A stretch of 64,000 nucleotides of DNA from Aspergillus flavus. Its lineage: Eukaryota; Ascomycota; Eurotiomycetes; Eurotiales; Aspergillaceae. The stretch covers positions 4,464,001 through 4,528,000 of the forward strand of contig NC_092407.1 in NCBI RefSeq assembly GCF_009017415.1, read 5' to 3'. The first letter of the stretch is position 1. Every line of letters starts with the position of its first letter. Below the pieces are notes generated by a model. The model saw nothing but the letters and a program-made list of their open reading frames with translations, searched no databases and was not told the DNA's origin. A program made the translations under genes and the position numbers. This document shows positions 11,117 to 22,534 of the stretch, in pieces.

Positions 11117-11942
11117 TCTGGCGTTATCGAGGAGGAATAGAAAATGACCTTTGCAAGAAGTAAAAGTTGTTCAGCTAAAGTGCATACTCATGCGGGGATC
11201 AAATATGCTGAGTGTTGTGGGCCTCGCGATAACATCAACCCGAGATACCGGATACCTTAATATTTCCGTTCTTAGTTGACCCCGATGCGAAGCATCTCAC
11301 AAATCACTACAAACGTGTGCCGTGTCGTTGAAAGAGTAAATGATGTCATCAAGGTTGTATAATTGGCACTCCCTGATAGCATCCTATCAAAGCGTAGTGT
11401 CAGGACTGAAGAGCGACCAGGCTTTATTTCCCTTGATTCGAAAAATATCTGTTGTAGAAAATCAAGCATCAATGACAAGTATAGTGATCGATGCTCCTGG
11501 CAGGCCATTATTCCGCGGCACGACGAGCGGTAAGGTTTCTTATTGGATTTATCGTGATAAGTATGCACCAAGTAATAGTTGCTTTGTTGAAGTTATGACG
11601 GTGGCCAAATTTTCGAGACATGATACTTTCTTTGGGGGTTTGTCTGGTGAGACTTCGGATTATTATAATGTTTGAGATATAGATAGATATTATCTCAGAT
11701 AGTCTGATTTGAAGTAAATGAAAGCGTGACAAGTATGTCAAGTGATGTGAAATAACTGGCTTGGAGTGTATGTAGTAGGCTATCTAACACCACCGTCTGT
11801 TAGTTGAGCGTGGGTCCACCGGCTCATCCGCACTAGATTGCTGGAGCCCCACACCACTGACTCGCCCGAGGGAGTTCCTTCTCCGCTCACTCAACTACTG
11901 CGCGATAAACATCGAATACACGGTTGATATCATGTTTTAAAC
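11117..11942. other. Divergent promoter region, no gene recognised
   Basis: About 826 bases between the hydrolase start (minus strand) and the bZIP start (plus strand). Open frames on both strands overlap each other without motifs. It is assumed to hold the two promoters. Confidence 0.5.
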
Positions 11943-13079
11943 ATGCAGGCCTCAAAGCCTAAGTCTGTCGGCTCCATCGACAAGAAGCGAGCTCGTGATC
12001 GACGCGCCCAACAGAAGCTCCGCGCAGACCGGTTAAATCACACCCACTCGCTCGAAGCGAATATCGTCCTACTAGAGCAACAATGTAAAGCGTACGAAAA
12101 AGAGATACAGGAGCTCCAAACTGAAAATGAAGCTCTACAGTCAGCCCAACAACGCATCCGAGAAGTAGTATGTACATCTGAGCTAGACAACAATGAAACA
12201 CTGGCGAACTGCGATGGCCGGCCACCGAAATCCGCGAAGGTCCGCTCCGCTATACCACACGTGTGCTTGCACCATACTGCTCAGTATCCAACAGTTTCAG
12301 GACATCCGTCGGGTTTCTTTGGATATCCCCAAAATGAATCGGCACCCCCTATTGGATCCAAGGTCCAGTCGTCCAATGGGACACCGCTCTCGCCTGCCAA
12401 GTTCACCGGGTTGAATCCTGTTTGCGACTTAGATTTGTCTCTTTGGAGTAGGCTCCCTCTCAATTTTGCTCAGGAACCGCATATTTCCGAGAACCTCTAC
12501 TCTTGCTTTAACCGGCCGGATCTCGTGCAGGCATCACCGGACGAACCTTCGCCGGTAGAACTCCTATACGGGTCAAGCCAAAACTTTTTAGCCGATAGAA
12601 TACACAAGGCGACAAGATTTTGGCCCATCTGTGATCCTGAACACCTAGCAAGTGGCCTTCTGACTTACAACATGATAAAATGGCTAACACGGCCTTCCCA
12701 AGAATCTTTCGGCCGTCTGCTTGGATTTCAAAGGCCAATAAACGACCAGCTACAGCGCCCACATCCGCGTTGCATCGACTTTGTTATGTGGCCAGTTCTC
12801 CGTGCGAACCTAGTCAAGACTTTCCACAAATACGACCTCAAATTGGTTTTCGCCGCGTTTACATGCAGTCTCAGAATCCGGTGGCCCTGGGGCAAATCTT
12901 TTTTGGAGCCTGACGTGACGAATTCATTGCGAGTACATAAAGAATTCTATGATACCTTCACCAAAATTGAGGGATGGGGTCTATCCGATGAGTTTCAAAC
13001 CCAATACCCGGAGCTGTTGGTCGGTATGGATATTGGAACTCTCAATTATTCCATCTTTGACCCAATGCCTGCTTCTTGA
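11943..13079 (+). CDS. bZIP transcription factor with DUF3425 domain
   Basis: Intronless gene of 378 residues. The N-terminus has a basic region, DKKRARDRRAQQKLRADR (about residues 13-30), directly followed by a heptad-like coiled coil containing LEANIVLLEQQCKAYEKE and LQTENEALQ, which is the bZIP arrangement used by fungal AP1-like and cluster-linked regulators. After a Pro/Ser-rich linker, the C-terminal half from about 180 matches the DUF3425 pattern, with HPRCIDFVMWPVLRANLVK and a Trp-rich stretch near IRWPWGKSF. The protein should act in the nucleus. Such bZIP-DUF3425 proteins often lie in secondary-metabolite or stress loci; the P450 about 870 bases downstream in the same orientation is a plausible target. 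The zipper is short and has some polar positions, so heterodimerisation is possible. Confidence 0.88.
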   Translation: MQASKPKSVGSIDKKRARDRRAQQKLRADRLNHTHSLEANIVLLEQQCKAYEKEIQELQTENEALQSAQQRIREVVCTSELDNNETLANCDGRPPKSAKVRSAIPHVCLHHTAQYPTVSGHPSGFFGYPQNESAPPIGSKVQSSNGTPLSPAKFTGLNPVCDLDLSLWSRLPLNFAQEPHISENLYSCFNRPDLVQASPDEPSPVELLYGSSQNFLADRIHKATRFWPICDPEHLASGLLTYNMIKWLTRPSQESFGRLLGFQRPINDQLQRPHPRCIDFVMWPVLRANLVKTFHKYDLKLVFAAFTCSLRIRWPWGKSFLEPDVTNSLRVHKEFYDTFTKIEGWGLSDEFQTQYPELLVGMDIGTLNYSIFDPMPAS

Positions 13080-13944
13080 ACAAAACATTCTGTACACTCC
13101 TGTATGCCTATCAATGCACCATGACGAGCAGTACTACCGTAGTTCTAACAACGCCAAGCCGGCTACATAAAACTCTTTTCCGACGTGCTCACCCTCTAGT
13201 CCCCAAATAAAATCATCTCGAGCACCTGAGAGTACGTTGCGTCATCCAATTACAACTTGCTTGTGGGGTGGTGGGGACACAGGCGAGTCAGCGGTCACCT
13301 CACCAGGGGTAATTTATACTGAAATCTAGAATTTAAAATAGCGGTCAATGTTTTTGGAACCAGATTAGTCGGTAATCCGAATATTTAGACCATTAATTAG
13401 TAGATAATTAAGGTGAACCTACTAAATAGTTATATCTAATTGGCTGATATAATAGTGCATGGCTGTTGGTAAACTTGGTAATATTTCCAACCCGTTAGGA
13501 AGCTCGATTTTGTTCCCCGTAGGCTGATCCGATTCTGCAAGTCGTCTCCTCCTCAGATGATCGTCGTTTCCATGACTAGATGTGAGATCTCGGAGAACGG
13601 AGTTGGACGAAGCCGGTCGTTTCTGCTCTGTCGGATTCAATCCCATGATCCGTCCGGCTATCTCAAACCGAGACTAGTATTTCAATGCATAGGAAATTTG
13701 TATTACTACGTGCTATGCCTCAACTGGCTTGTATGAGCATGTATACTATGCATGGTGACCGAACCTTTTCCCATAACCAGACAGTGTATGCGTCCCCCCC
13801 ACCCCCTCCTTTTCAATGTGTGCTACTAACCCCACATTGGTCTGAAGAACGGCCTTAAGTACCGTTGAAAGGCTATATAAATCTGGCCTGCACCCATTAT
13901 GCGCCCTTTCTATCCTTGGTTTTACCACCTGACTGTTTGTCGCC
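13080..13944. other. Intergenic and P450 promoter region
   Basis: Mostly AT-rich. A C-rich run lies near 13795-13808, and a TATA-type motif lies 64 bases before the P450 start. A 74-codon minus-strand frame (13646-13422) shows no motif. Confidence 0.5.
13874..13881 (+). promoter_or_regulatory. TATA box of the P450 gene
   Basis: TATATAAA lies 64 bases upstream of the P450 start codon, in good position for a core promoter. Confidence 0.55.
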
Positions 13945-15483
13945 ATGCCATTCAACATACTACTGTGGCTGGTGATTGCCTTTTTCCTCTATTCCTTGTT
14001 AGCTGCCATATGGTACATCTATTTTCACCCCCTGAGACGAATTCCAGGACCAAAGTCATGGATTATTTTCCCCATTATGCGACATGCTTCCGCTATCCGA
14101 GGGAGGTTTGACATCGATATGCGTCAGCACCATGCTGTGTACGGTCCCGTTGTTAGATTTGGTCGTGATGAAGTGTCCTTCATAACAGCGGAGGCATGGA
14201 AAGACATATACGGGCATGGCCATCAGCAGCTCCCAAAAGTTTTGAGTTCAGCCAGCAATACGCTGGACATAATTTCATCGAACGACACCGATCATAGTCG
14301 CTATCGCAAGGCTCTATCACATGCATTTTCTGCCAAAGGGCTTCAGGCCCAAGAGCCTCTTCTTAACAGTTACGTGGATAAGCTAATAGAGAGACTCAAA
14401 GGGATTGCCGAGTCGAACCTACCAGCTGACATGGTCAAATGGTATAACCTTACAACGTTTGATATCATTGGTGACCTGGCCTTTGGTGAGCCCTTTGGTG
14501 GGTTAGATAACTCGGAGTATCACCATTGGGTATCCACCATTTTCGCGTCAATCAAGGCAATTCCCTTCTTAAAGTTGAAGGACGCATATCCCTTGGCATT
14601 CAAGGCTATTCTCGGCCTTATACCTAAAGGCATAATGGAGGCACGCAAAAGGCAATTAGAGCACTCAAGAATCACGGTTCAGAAGCGACTCCAAACTTCC
14701 TCTTCCTACAACCGCGGTGATTTTATGGACTCGATGTTGCGCAACCGCGGCGAAAAGGATAGCCTAAATGACTCGGAGCTCGAGGCCAATTCCAACATCC
14801 TGATTATTGCAGGCAGTGAAACTACCGCAACTCTACTATCAGGAGCGACATATTGGATATTACGCAACCCTGAAGCTTTAGCCAAGCTAACGGACGAAGT
14901 GCGCTCTGTGATGAAGAGCGAACCCGAGATAACCGCTCAAAAAGCCAGTGCGGAGCTGCCATACATGCTGGCTTGTTTCGATGAAGCATTCCGACTATAC
15001 CCACCCGTGCCAACAGGTCTACAGCGGAGGACCTTAGTACCCACCCGTATTTCCGGATGTGATATCCCTGCCGGGGTAAGAGCAAGCGATTAATCTAGAA
15101 CATGACAGATAACTGAGACTAACCCAACATAGACCAAGGTTTCTGTTCACCAGTCCGCAGCGTACTGGTCATCAACCAATTTCCATGCTCCAGACCGCTT
15201 CATCCCCGAGCGATGGCTACCAGAAGCTAAGAGTGATCCAAGTTCTCCATTCTACTCGGATAATCGGGGAGTTGTGCAGCCGTTTTCTACAGGACCACGC
15301 AATTGTATCGGAAGAAACCTCGCATATGCAGAGATGCGCGTGATACTCGCACGTGTGCTTTGGAACTTTGACTTGGAATTGTGCGAGGAAAGTACACAAT
15401 GGTCTGACCAGAAGGCGTACACCTTGTGGGAGAAGCCTCCATTGATGTGCAGGCTGAAATTGCGAGAGAGCTTTAGGGGCTAG
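13945..15483 (+). CDS. Cytochrome P450 monooxygenase
   Basis: Two exons, 13945-15075 and 15133-15483 (intron GTAAGA...ATAG), 493 residues. It has an N-terminal membrane anchor (about 5-25), a proline-rich hinge FHPLRRIPGPK, the I-helix oxygen-activation motif AGSETT (289-294), the K-helix ExxR pair (Glu347, Arg350 in DEAFRLYPP) and the heme loop FSTGPRNCIG with thiolate Cys435. All key residues are present, so an active ER-bound monooxygenase is expected. The overall pattern resembles the fungal group that includes isotrichodermin C-15 hydroxylase and averantin hydroxylase. The substrate is unknown. Placement after a bZIP gene and near a hydrolase and a Zn2Cys6 regulator suggests specialised metabolism, but no backbone synthase is present in the window. 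Confidence 0.92.
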
Positions 15484-17392
15484 GATTGGTCGGGGGATCC
15501 GAAACCCCCGTTTCTGGTTGGGATCCGGGCGGGTTCTGGGTGGGACTGCCTTCATTGCTTCAGTTGATCTTACAAACCCCCCCCCCCTTTGTATATAGGT
15601 GGATAGTATGTCCCGGTTGCGTTAATAGAAAGGATAGGTGTGATATAAAGCGGGCCTGACAATTAACCACATTGATATGGACACAATGATAGTAATAGTC
15701 CTAGAGTAAATTCACAAGAACCGGATTATCCTATGCGCTGCTAGTGCTGGGGCTTCTTTATAGGCTATAGGTGTGCATTGTTCAGTTAGATTATCGACAC
15801 TCATCAGTTTACCTGAAGAATACAAAAGTTGACTCAAAGCTTTACCACATTAGACTGATAATGTTTCTCGCAACGAGAAACAGAGCGAGTCAAAGTATAC
15901 GTGGGAATAACAAAGAGAATGAACAGGTTAACAAGATGTTACATTAATTTGTTCTTTAGAGAAAGGCATGCGAGAATTGTGCTATAGGAAAATAATGAGT
16001 TTAAAAAAGGAGCTCCACTTAAAGGTTCAGATATGTTGGGTCTCCTAAGCTTGATAACATGATAAAAGTCTATAGAGAGACCTAAAACTAGCTCATATAT
16101 ATTATCCTGGATACTACTTTAAGACACTGTCTGTAGTCTATATACCGTGCTGCTGCCGATTAGTGGTAAATGCCTACTATTTAAATCGCAGAAGCAACAG
16201 GGCGCTGAAATGCGAAAGCAGCCATCTGTTTGAGGAACGCTTTTCAAAAGCTTCGTTCGAGTATCGAACACGCTGTAGTCACTTACGTGTGCCCCTATCA
16301 CGCTCGTCAAATACTGCTTACTTTATTTGAGCTTGACCTTGAAGTGCTACGCTGGCCGGCTTTTGCGTACCTCGTGGTGGTGTATATCGTTATGGTTAAA
16401 GCCAGCGATGCTGCATAGCCACAGAAACATGTGTACTTGGCTATTAGCTAAGGGGTTTAGGTCTGAATGTCTGAGCCCAAGCCATTGTTTATCTGAAGCT
16501 AACGCATTGATAATCGCGATCTGCGCCAATAGCTTTGAGGAAGTAGATTTGCTCTTACATATTCACTGTTCAAGAATACTTATAGCATGATCTGTTGCTC
16601 GTTCTCGCACTGTAGATGTGGACGAATACTAGAGCTGTTGCAGTGTTTGAGACCTGGCTCTGTTAGTACAAATAACAAGGTAATTAATATTTCCTCGTGG
16701 TTCAGAGCAGAGAGTACGACTGATGTTGTCGCTCTACCAAACCCAAACCTTTATATTGTACTTACTAGCACTATTCTTCGTGCTATTTTCCCGAGTAGTT
16801 GTTACGCCACCATTTGATCCGGTCGGTTGAGCTTCTACTACGAAGTTCAATGGTGAGCGCTGTGCTTCAGATGTATCCTGTGTTTCCCCGATCGTAGACT
16901 TCCATCTGTTCGAACCTGCTTTTATTGTATTTTGTTGCTTGTAACGATTCTCCACTAGAGATAGAGTTGGAAGCTTGACTGGCAAAATCATTCCGGTATC
17001 ATGTGATTTCATTATGATAGTCATTCGATGTCGGTCTGTATTGGATCTTGCCCCGTATTGTCCAGACTGCAAACCGGCGTGATTTCATTGTACCTATGGT
17101 CTCACACACGGACAGGCCAAGTTTCTTACCTTTGTCTCTGCCTCGAAGTAGTCTCCACCTTGCGTGTAGTGCTGTTCAACAGCGTCCGTAGGATCGAAAA
17201 GGTCTTCGTGACACGCCTCGTCGCCTACATTATCACATCGGTACACGGGCGCGGTCCACGTACCATGACCCTCGTCGGTAGTTGCTTCTGGATACACCAA
17301 CAGGGTGAAGATCCGTGATGTGGGAATCGCGGAGAAGTAAGTTTCCCCGAAACCCCTTACACGCAACCCTCCTTCATAACTGAGGTTTAAGT
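15484..17392. other. Long gene-poor intergenic region
   Basis: About 1.9 kb. It holds a homopolymer of at least nine C near 15577 and AT-rich sequence to about 16,900. No open frame shows a motif; a 90-codon minus-strand frame (17366-17094) sits just past the F-box gene stop and is best seen as its 3' flank. Confidence 0.5.
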
Positions 17393-19340
17393 CTAGGCTG
17401 ATTCATGTGCACGTGCAGCCGTATGCTCCTGCTCATGGTCCTCACTCTCAGTCTCATCCGCATCCTCCCACCCCTCATCGTCATCTTCTGTTTCCATTAT
17501 CTCCAGCTCATCATCGAAGTCATCAAGCTCGTTACCCAGCATACTAACTAACTGCAACAGCCCAGTTTGTGCTGGCGAGCGCCAGGCCTCTGGTGACGAA
17601 GAGTCCATAGCCGTTGTGCCTTGGGCTGTATCGGCTGATGAAGACTTGTCGTTAGAAAGGTCCGGGGCTAAGCTGACAACGCGGATGGCTTTGGTTGGGA
17701 AGAGACGGGTGTGAGCTTCCTGTTCTTGTGGAGCCGCATCACCTGGAAGGGGCTGGCGCCAACCGAGTGTCTCCAGGTTTTAATGTTAGCTTTCTTGCTG
17801 CTATTTTCATATTGGTCATTATAGTAGAACATACAGTGTAGGTGGTCATTATCGCATCATCATACAGCGCCATGAAACTAACCGGCACAGCAAGCTGCGG
17901 TGCGGAGCTAGTGAGGAGCGAATATGATGCGCGAGCGGTACAATCGATGTCTTGAATTCTATTATCATCGTCAAGCGCTACGACATAAATCCGGTCTTCG
18001 ATCTCGAACATCAGGCGGTGGTTGCGCACAGATAACCAGCCACCCAGGTCAAATCCCGACCCATCCGACTCGCATTCAATCAGGGAACTGTGAGCCGCGA
18101 GACTATCTGGGCCTTGCAGAGCTTTGCGCCAGTTGGAGCAAACGAAGACACGGCCAGCGCGCGAGAAGCCGACGAAAATGTTGCCGTGCAACATGCCAGC
18201 TCCCCACTCGTCTTCACCATGTCTAACATGCCCAGGGTCACTGGGTGGTGGGAGCGGGCCTTTGGCAATCTTGAGCGGCGTCAGGCTATCTTTGCGAGGT
18301 GCCCCAAGAGGGAATGTCCGATTTGGCGGAAAGTGTCGCATGGCTCCCGCCAATGCCGCGCTCGCCGAGATAGAACTAACAGCCGGTGGACAAATATGAT
18401 ACTTGTCCGTACAATGTGACGGCTGCAACGCGCCCAAAAACGCGCCAGTTGTTTTATCATAGGCATGATAGCCTCCGGGCCCCATGGAGTAAATCACGGC
18501 ATCCTTGCTTTGGTCTAAATGGCCGATGGCGCCATGCTCGATCTCAACACGCGTGGTCAACTTGGGGGGTCTTTGTGTCATATCGTACACAAAACCCCGT
18601 CCCTGGCTAGACACTACACAGAGTGTCCAGTAGGACAACTGAAAGCCTCTTGTCTGACAATCGTGATTCAAGACCGCAATACGCCGGAACTCTCCACGTG
18701 CTGCGCCTTCCAAATCCGCCTGCCAGACCTCGACCGCATCTCCTTCGCGATCAAAGACAGCCATTCCGTCTTGATACTCCAGATGCGCGTATGGACGAAC
18801 TGCGTCCTCGTCACTATCTAACGTGGAAGGAAGACGCCACAGAAGCTGGCCCGTGTCCATATCAGTGACATTTAACCCTCCGGCATGGGATGTGGAAACG
18901 AAGAACCGACGCTTGAAGTCCGGGCGAAATCGCCAGACAGGGTCGTTGCCGATTTGCACCACCGACTCCCGGCAAACTGGTTGGGACTCGGCCCAGTTAC
19001 GGGCGAGCAGTGTCTGGCGCTTACAAAGGTCTTTCCATGATGCGGTGCCTTCGAACAGCTTCGTGAAGCTGGTATTGTCGGAAAGAAAAGAGAAATCACG
19101 GGCCCCTCCAGGCGGTTGGACGGTTTTGGATTCGGAGGTGTAGATTGCTTCTTGATGTGTGACGTCGATAAATTCGTGCCAGGCCTTGGAGACTGCGGTA
19201 AGGGATGCGAGAGCGGAGATAGGGGTGAACTCTAAAATGCGCAGAACGATCTCAGGAGGCAGGATGGCGAGAGGGTCCGCTACGGATGAAATGCCGGTCA
19301 TTTTTGAAACAGCAACGGTCTTTTTTTGTCGAAGTATCAA
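17393..19340 (-). CDS. F-box protein with beta-propeller-like body and acidic tail
   Basis: Two exons, 19340-17835 and 17770-17393 (intron GTATGT...GGAG), about 627 residues. An F-box lies at the N-terminus (LPPEIVLRILEFTPISALASL, about 28-48), the part that would bind Skp1 in an SCF ubiquitin ligase. The body is beta-rich with repeated patterns such as GQLLWRLPS, AVEVWQADLEG, GFVYDMTQRPP and RVFVCSNWRKA, suggesting a WD40/quinoprotein-like propeller for substrate recognition. The second exon adds a low-complexity acidic C-terminus (TEDDDEGWEDADETESED). Met at 19301 is an alternative start that removes 13 residues. The second intron and acidic exon are supported by frame continuity (YTTLGWRQPLPGD). 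The target protein is unknown. Confidence 0.83.
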
Positions 19341-20429
19341 GGTTGCAGGGGCGGGGGAGAGTGTGATGGTATGAGAATATTGCCCCTCTTCACCGCTCTG
19401 CTATCGAATCAACTACTGATAATTTTCCGGGCGCGTTACAGTCAAGAGGATATCTTCTAGGAGAGCTTATCATCGTATGGGCCTGCCTCTGAAACCCTCC
19501 CCTATAGTGTTCTAATTCATTGAATAAATTGCTCGAGCCTGCTCATAGGGGAACAACTTACTGACTCAGTCCGAATATCGTCCTATCTAAAACCTGTCTT
19601 GTTGCAACTGCGTGCGGTACTATGTTGAACGACATTCTGCCCATTCCTACTCCTAGTGCTTTCCTTCTGCTTACTGCTCCCATTCGCTGGGCATCATTTG
19701 AAGGAATGATTTAGTCAGAGAACGTTGTATCTCTTTCTTTTTTTTTTTCCTCTTTTCATCTTTGCTGGTATGCGACGAGCTAGTCGCGTTTCTTCGTCGA
19801 GCCTTCTCAACTCTCTTCCATAATAGCTCGGAAGGCTGCTTGGCTTCTTCCACTGACACTGACCGGATGTGTAAGCTCCTAAGTCTTGACTTATGTTGTT
19901 TTTGGCCATGAATATTCCTGGACAACCCAGGCAAGGCACACCTTGCATGTACTCTCATTTTCGTGTTCTTTAATTTACATAGGATTACATAGGAATGGAC
20001 TGGCCAAATGTCTCACTAAGTAAAATTGGTTGACTTCCAATGTCAAGCAAGGTGCCTGATTGCTTACAGATATTGACTACATGTACATTACGTGCAGGAG
20101 ATGGTTCTCTGTTTCTAGAACCGGAGGTCTTCAGGAAGATCTATCCGCCGTTTCCCACAGTACATAAGATTGGGTACTATTACAGATCGTATACTAGTAT
20201 AGTTATATTGAATCCGTATTTAGATATCAAGGGCCTAAATTCAGCGAATTTTAGTACCTCATCTTATTTTTCCACACTACATAGGTCTTTAAGCAAGGTA
20301 TGCACAAGTTCAGCCAAGTCAACATATCGGTATTCTCAGCAGATCGCCCTGTACATCCGGCGTGCAAATTCCTGAAAACAACAAATCCAGGATTGTACAC
20401 AGCCTGGACGCGCAGGTCCAATCCCTCAA
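19341..20429. other. Intergenic, no gene recognised
   Basis: About 1.1 kb with a T-rich tract near 19735-19750. Short open frames only. Confidence 0.5.
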
Positions 20430-20940
20430 TCAAACCGATTGTCTTTTGATGAATCCAGGGGTTATACTTGTGTAATTCACGCAACCCAAAACACCCTTCT
20501 CGTTAAATACGACATCATCTAACAGCTTCCAATTAGATATGGCTACTATTTGATGATACTAAGAGTACTTACTTAGATCGTAACTAACATGACCTTTCCC
20601 GTCACAGGTCAGTGTTGCAGGTTTGTCAAGGCGACATGCCTTCATACTGGAAAAGAAATACCCACTGCTTCCAGTCAGCTCGAAGCACCATCGTCCCGTG
20701 GTAATATACATACTCAAGTTCAGGTGCTAGTCCCCCGGTGCTGTTGATCTTAAGGCAATGATTCAAGTCCAATGCTGACTTAAACACATGTTCATGGTCG
20801 TCCACATCCTTATATTTGCAATCTGCAACTAAGGTGTGGCCACTGAGAGTTAATTCAACATTCGTACAGGTTCCGAGAAACAGATTGGCAGCCACTGAAG
20901 TCGTTAGGGCAAAGCAGAATATCATCAATTGTTGATACAT
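20430..20940 (-). CDS. Secreted cyanovirin-N (CVNH) domain protein
   Basis: Three exons, 20940-20714, 20646-20573 and 20518-20430 (introns of 67 and 54 nt with GTATGT and GTAAGT donors), 129 residues. The chosen Met starts a classic signal peptide (MYQQLMIFCFALTTSVAAN). The mature part shows the two CVNH half-repeats: LTLSGHTLVADCKYKDVDD then SALDLNHCLKINSTGGL, and after splicing MKACRLDKPATLTCDGKG then SYDLNDVVFNEKGVLGCVN. CVNH domains are sugar-binding (high-mannose lectin) folds found mostly in ascomycetes and some ferns and cyanobacteria; the native fungal role is unclear. Exon 1 is 227 nt, exactly as in the second CVNH gene at 24335, and both intron phases match, so the two are paralogs. 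Confidence 0.8.
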
Positions 20941-21802
20941 ATTGTCTTTGTGAAAAGAATTTGGTATAAATATGAAGAAAAAATTTCTCAACTTGCAGAG
21001 CCCTCAACTAGGCTACTTATATCTGTCAAGGGCATGAGCACATGGTGAGCCGTTGAGTGGATTCATTACCGTTCCAAGAAATTCAGCTTTCACATCATCC
21101 TTTGAATTGATTCAAAAACGATGCATCCTGTGTCTCCTTTGGCCATGAGGGGCTCACCACAACAAACTGCAAGAAACGTATCATATTGCTTTCAGTCATT
21201 CCTCCATAACCAGTACTCCTATCCAGCCCATCATTGTGACTCCAAACATAGTTTTTTGTCTCCTCAGACAGGGGACTCATATGATTACAGTTGTCTTTAC
21301 TTCCATTTCCTTCAGTAAAAGCATATGAAACCGGCTGTACCCCGTTTACAATGCCATGAATAGTGGATGTTTTACTCTTCCATCAAAACTTGTTTGTGAA
21401 TTGTCCTCTATAACGGGCTGCACCGGTAGTACGACACTGGATGTGTAACGTTTGTATAACATGAATGCGATGTGTAGCCAGTAAGGGGCATCAGTTTAAC
21501 GGGAATCGAAAATGAATAAATGCCAAAGGAAAAAAAAAAAGAAAGAAATTATAAAACTCTTTGATATGTAGATACTCTGCAGTAAAGTGAAATTTGCCCA
21601 AAACAGAACGTCTTAGGAAGCCCAGATAGAAGATCGGCGGTCATCATGGATGTATATATCAATCTCTTTACATGCTTTAGCTAAGTAGCGTACAGATAGG
21701 GGAAGGATGGAACTTTGGCTCAGGTCCTACATTCACGAAGCCAATAACCATGAGCTAGCGCCAGGAGTACCAATCAAACCAAATATGTATGGAGTATATT
21801 TC
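20941..21802. other. Intergenic, no gene recognised
   Basis: Upstream of the first CVNH gene and downstream of the F-box/ankyrin gene. It contains an A10 run near 21531. No supported frame. Confidence 0.5.
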
Positions 21803-22534
21803 TTATATCCCTTTGTATGTATGCTGTAGCAGCTCAACAACAGCCGCACAATCATTTCGCTCGGCCCACTCTACAGGCTTCCGAGGGATGGGTTTCTTAT
21901 ATAACCGTTCATGGTTCATCAAGAAGAGAGGCACTAGATAAAGCCCTTCTTGCCTAGCCCTAGCTTCAACGATGTAATAATCATCATCCTGACACTCAGG
22001 ATCCGCACCGTAATTCAACAATATCCTCACAGCATATAACTGACAATACTCGGCAGCCCAGCTTAAAGGAGTTCTACCATACATGTCTTTCTGGTTCGGA
22101 TCAATGCCAGTCTTCAACAAAATTGCAATTATATCAGTCTGGCCATACAATGCTGCCAGGGAGAGGGGTGTATAGCCGTTTCTGTCTTTAGTAGTCGGGT
22201 CGAAACCGCTGTCTATGAGGGTCTGGATTACTTCTGCGCTTCCACCGTATACCGCTGCTGACATTGGTGTGTGACCAAGGGGGCTCCATATGGTATATAG
22301 CGGATCATGCTCTTCGGTCCGTGGACAATATTCTAGCAGCTTGCGTAGGGTTTTGACGTTTCCTGTTTCAGTTGCTTGCCATAATGCTCCGGCTGTGTTC
22401 TTCTTGTAAAGTGTCGAGTTGGAAATGCAGTAGAAGTGCCGGCATACTTGGCTGAAACAATTCAGTGTCGACTTGCTGAGATATCCCAGAATATGCAGAA
22501 GAATCTCGACAGCGAGATAGACTAGCTTTGCCAT
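21803..22534 (-). CDS. F-box and ankyrin-repeat protein
   Basis: Intronless, 243 residues. The first 40 residues read as an F-box (LAVEILLHILGYLSKSTLN followed by VCRHFY). Ankyrin repeats follow from about residue 50: ALWQATETGNVKTLRKLLEY, HTPMSAAVYGGSAEVIQTLI, GYTPLSLAALYGQTDIIAIL and GRTPLSWAAEYCQLYAVRIL, with the TPLxxAA core in three of them. About four repeats is short for a scaffold but usual for fungal F-box/ANK adaptor proteins. It could serve as an SCF substrate adaptor. It stands between two CVNH genes; no functional link between them is known. Confidence 0.87.
   Translation of the reverse strand: MAKLVYLAVEILLHILGYLSKSTLNCFSQVCRHFYCISNSTLYKKNTAGALWQATETGNVKTLRKLLEYCPRTEEHDPLYTIWSPLGHTPMSAAVYGGSAEVIQTLIDSGFDPTTKDRNGYTPLSLAALYGQTDIIAILLKTGIDPNQKDMYGRTPLSWAAEYCQLYAVRILLNYGADPECQDDDYYIVEARARQEGLYLVPLFLMNHERLYKKPIPRKPVEWAERNDCAAVVELLQHTYKGI

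Noticed and set aside
17094..17366. 90-codon minus-strand frame directly after the F-box gene
   Set aside because: Lacks a clear ATG and motif; more likely 3' untranslated sequence.
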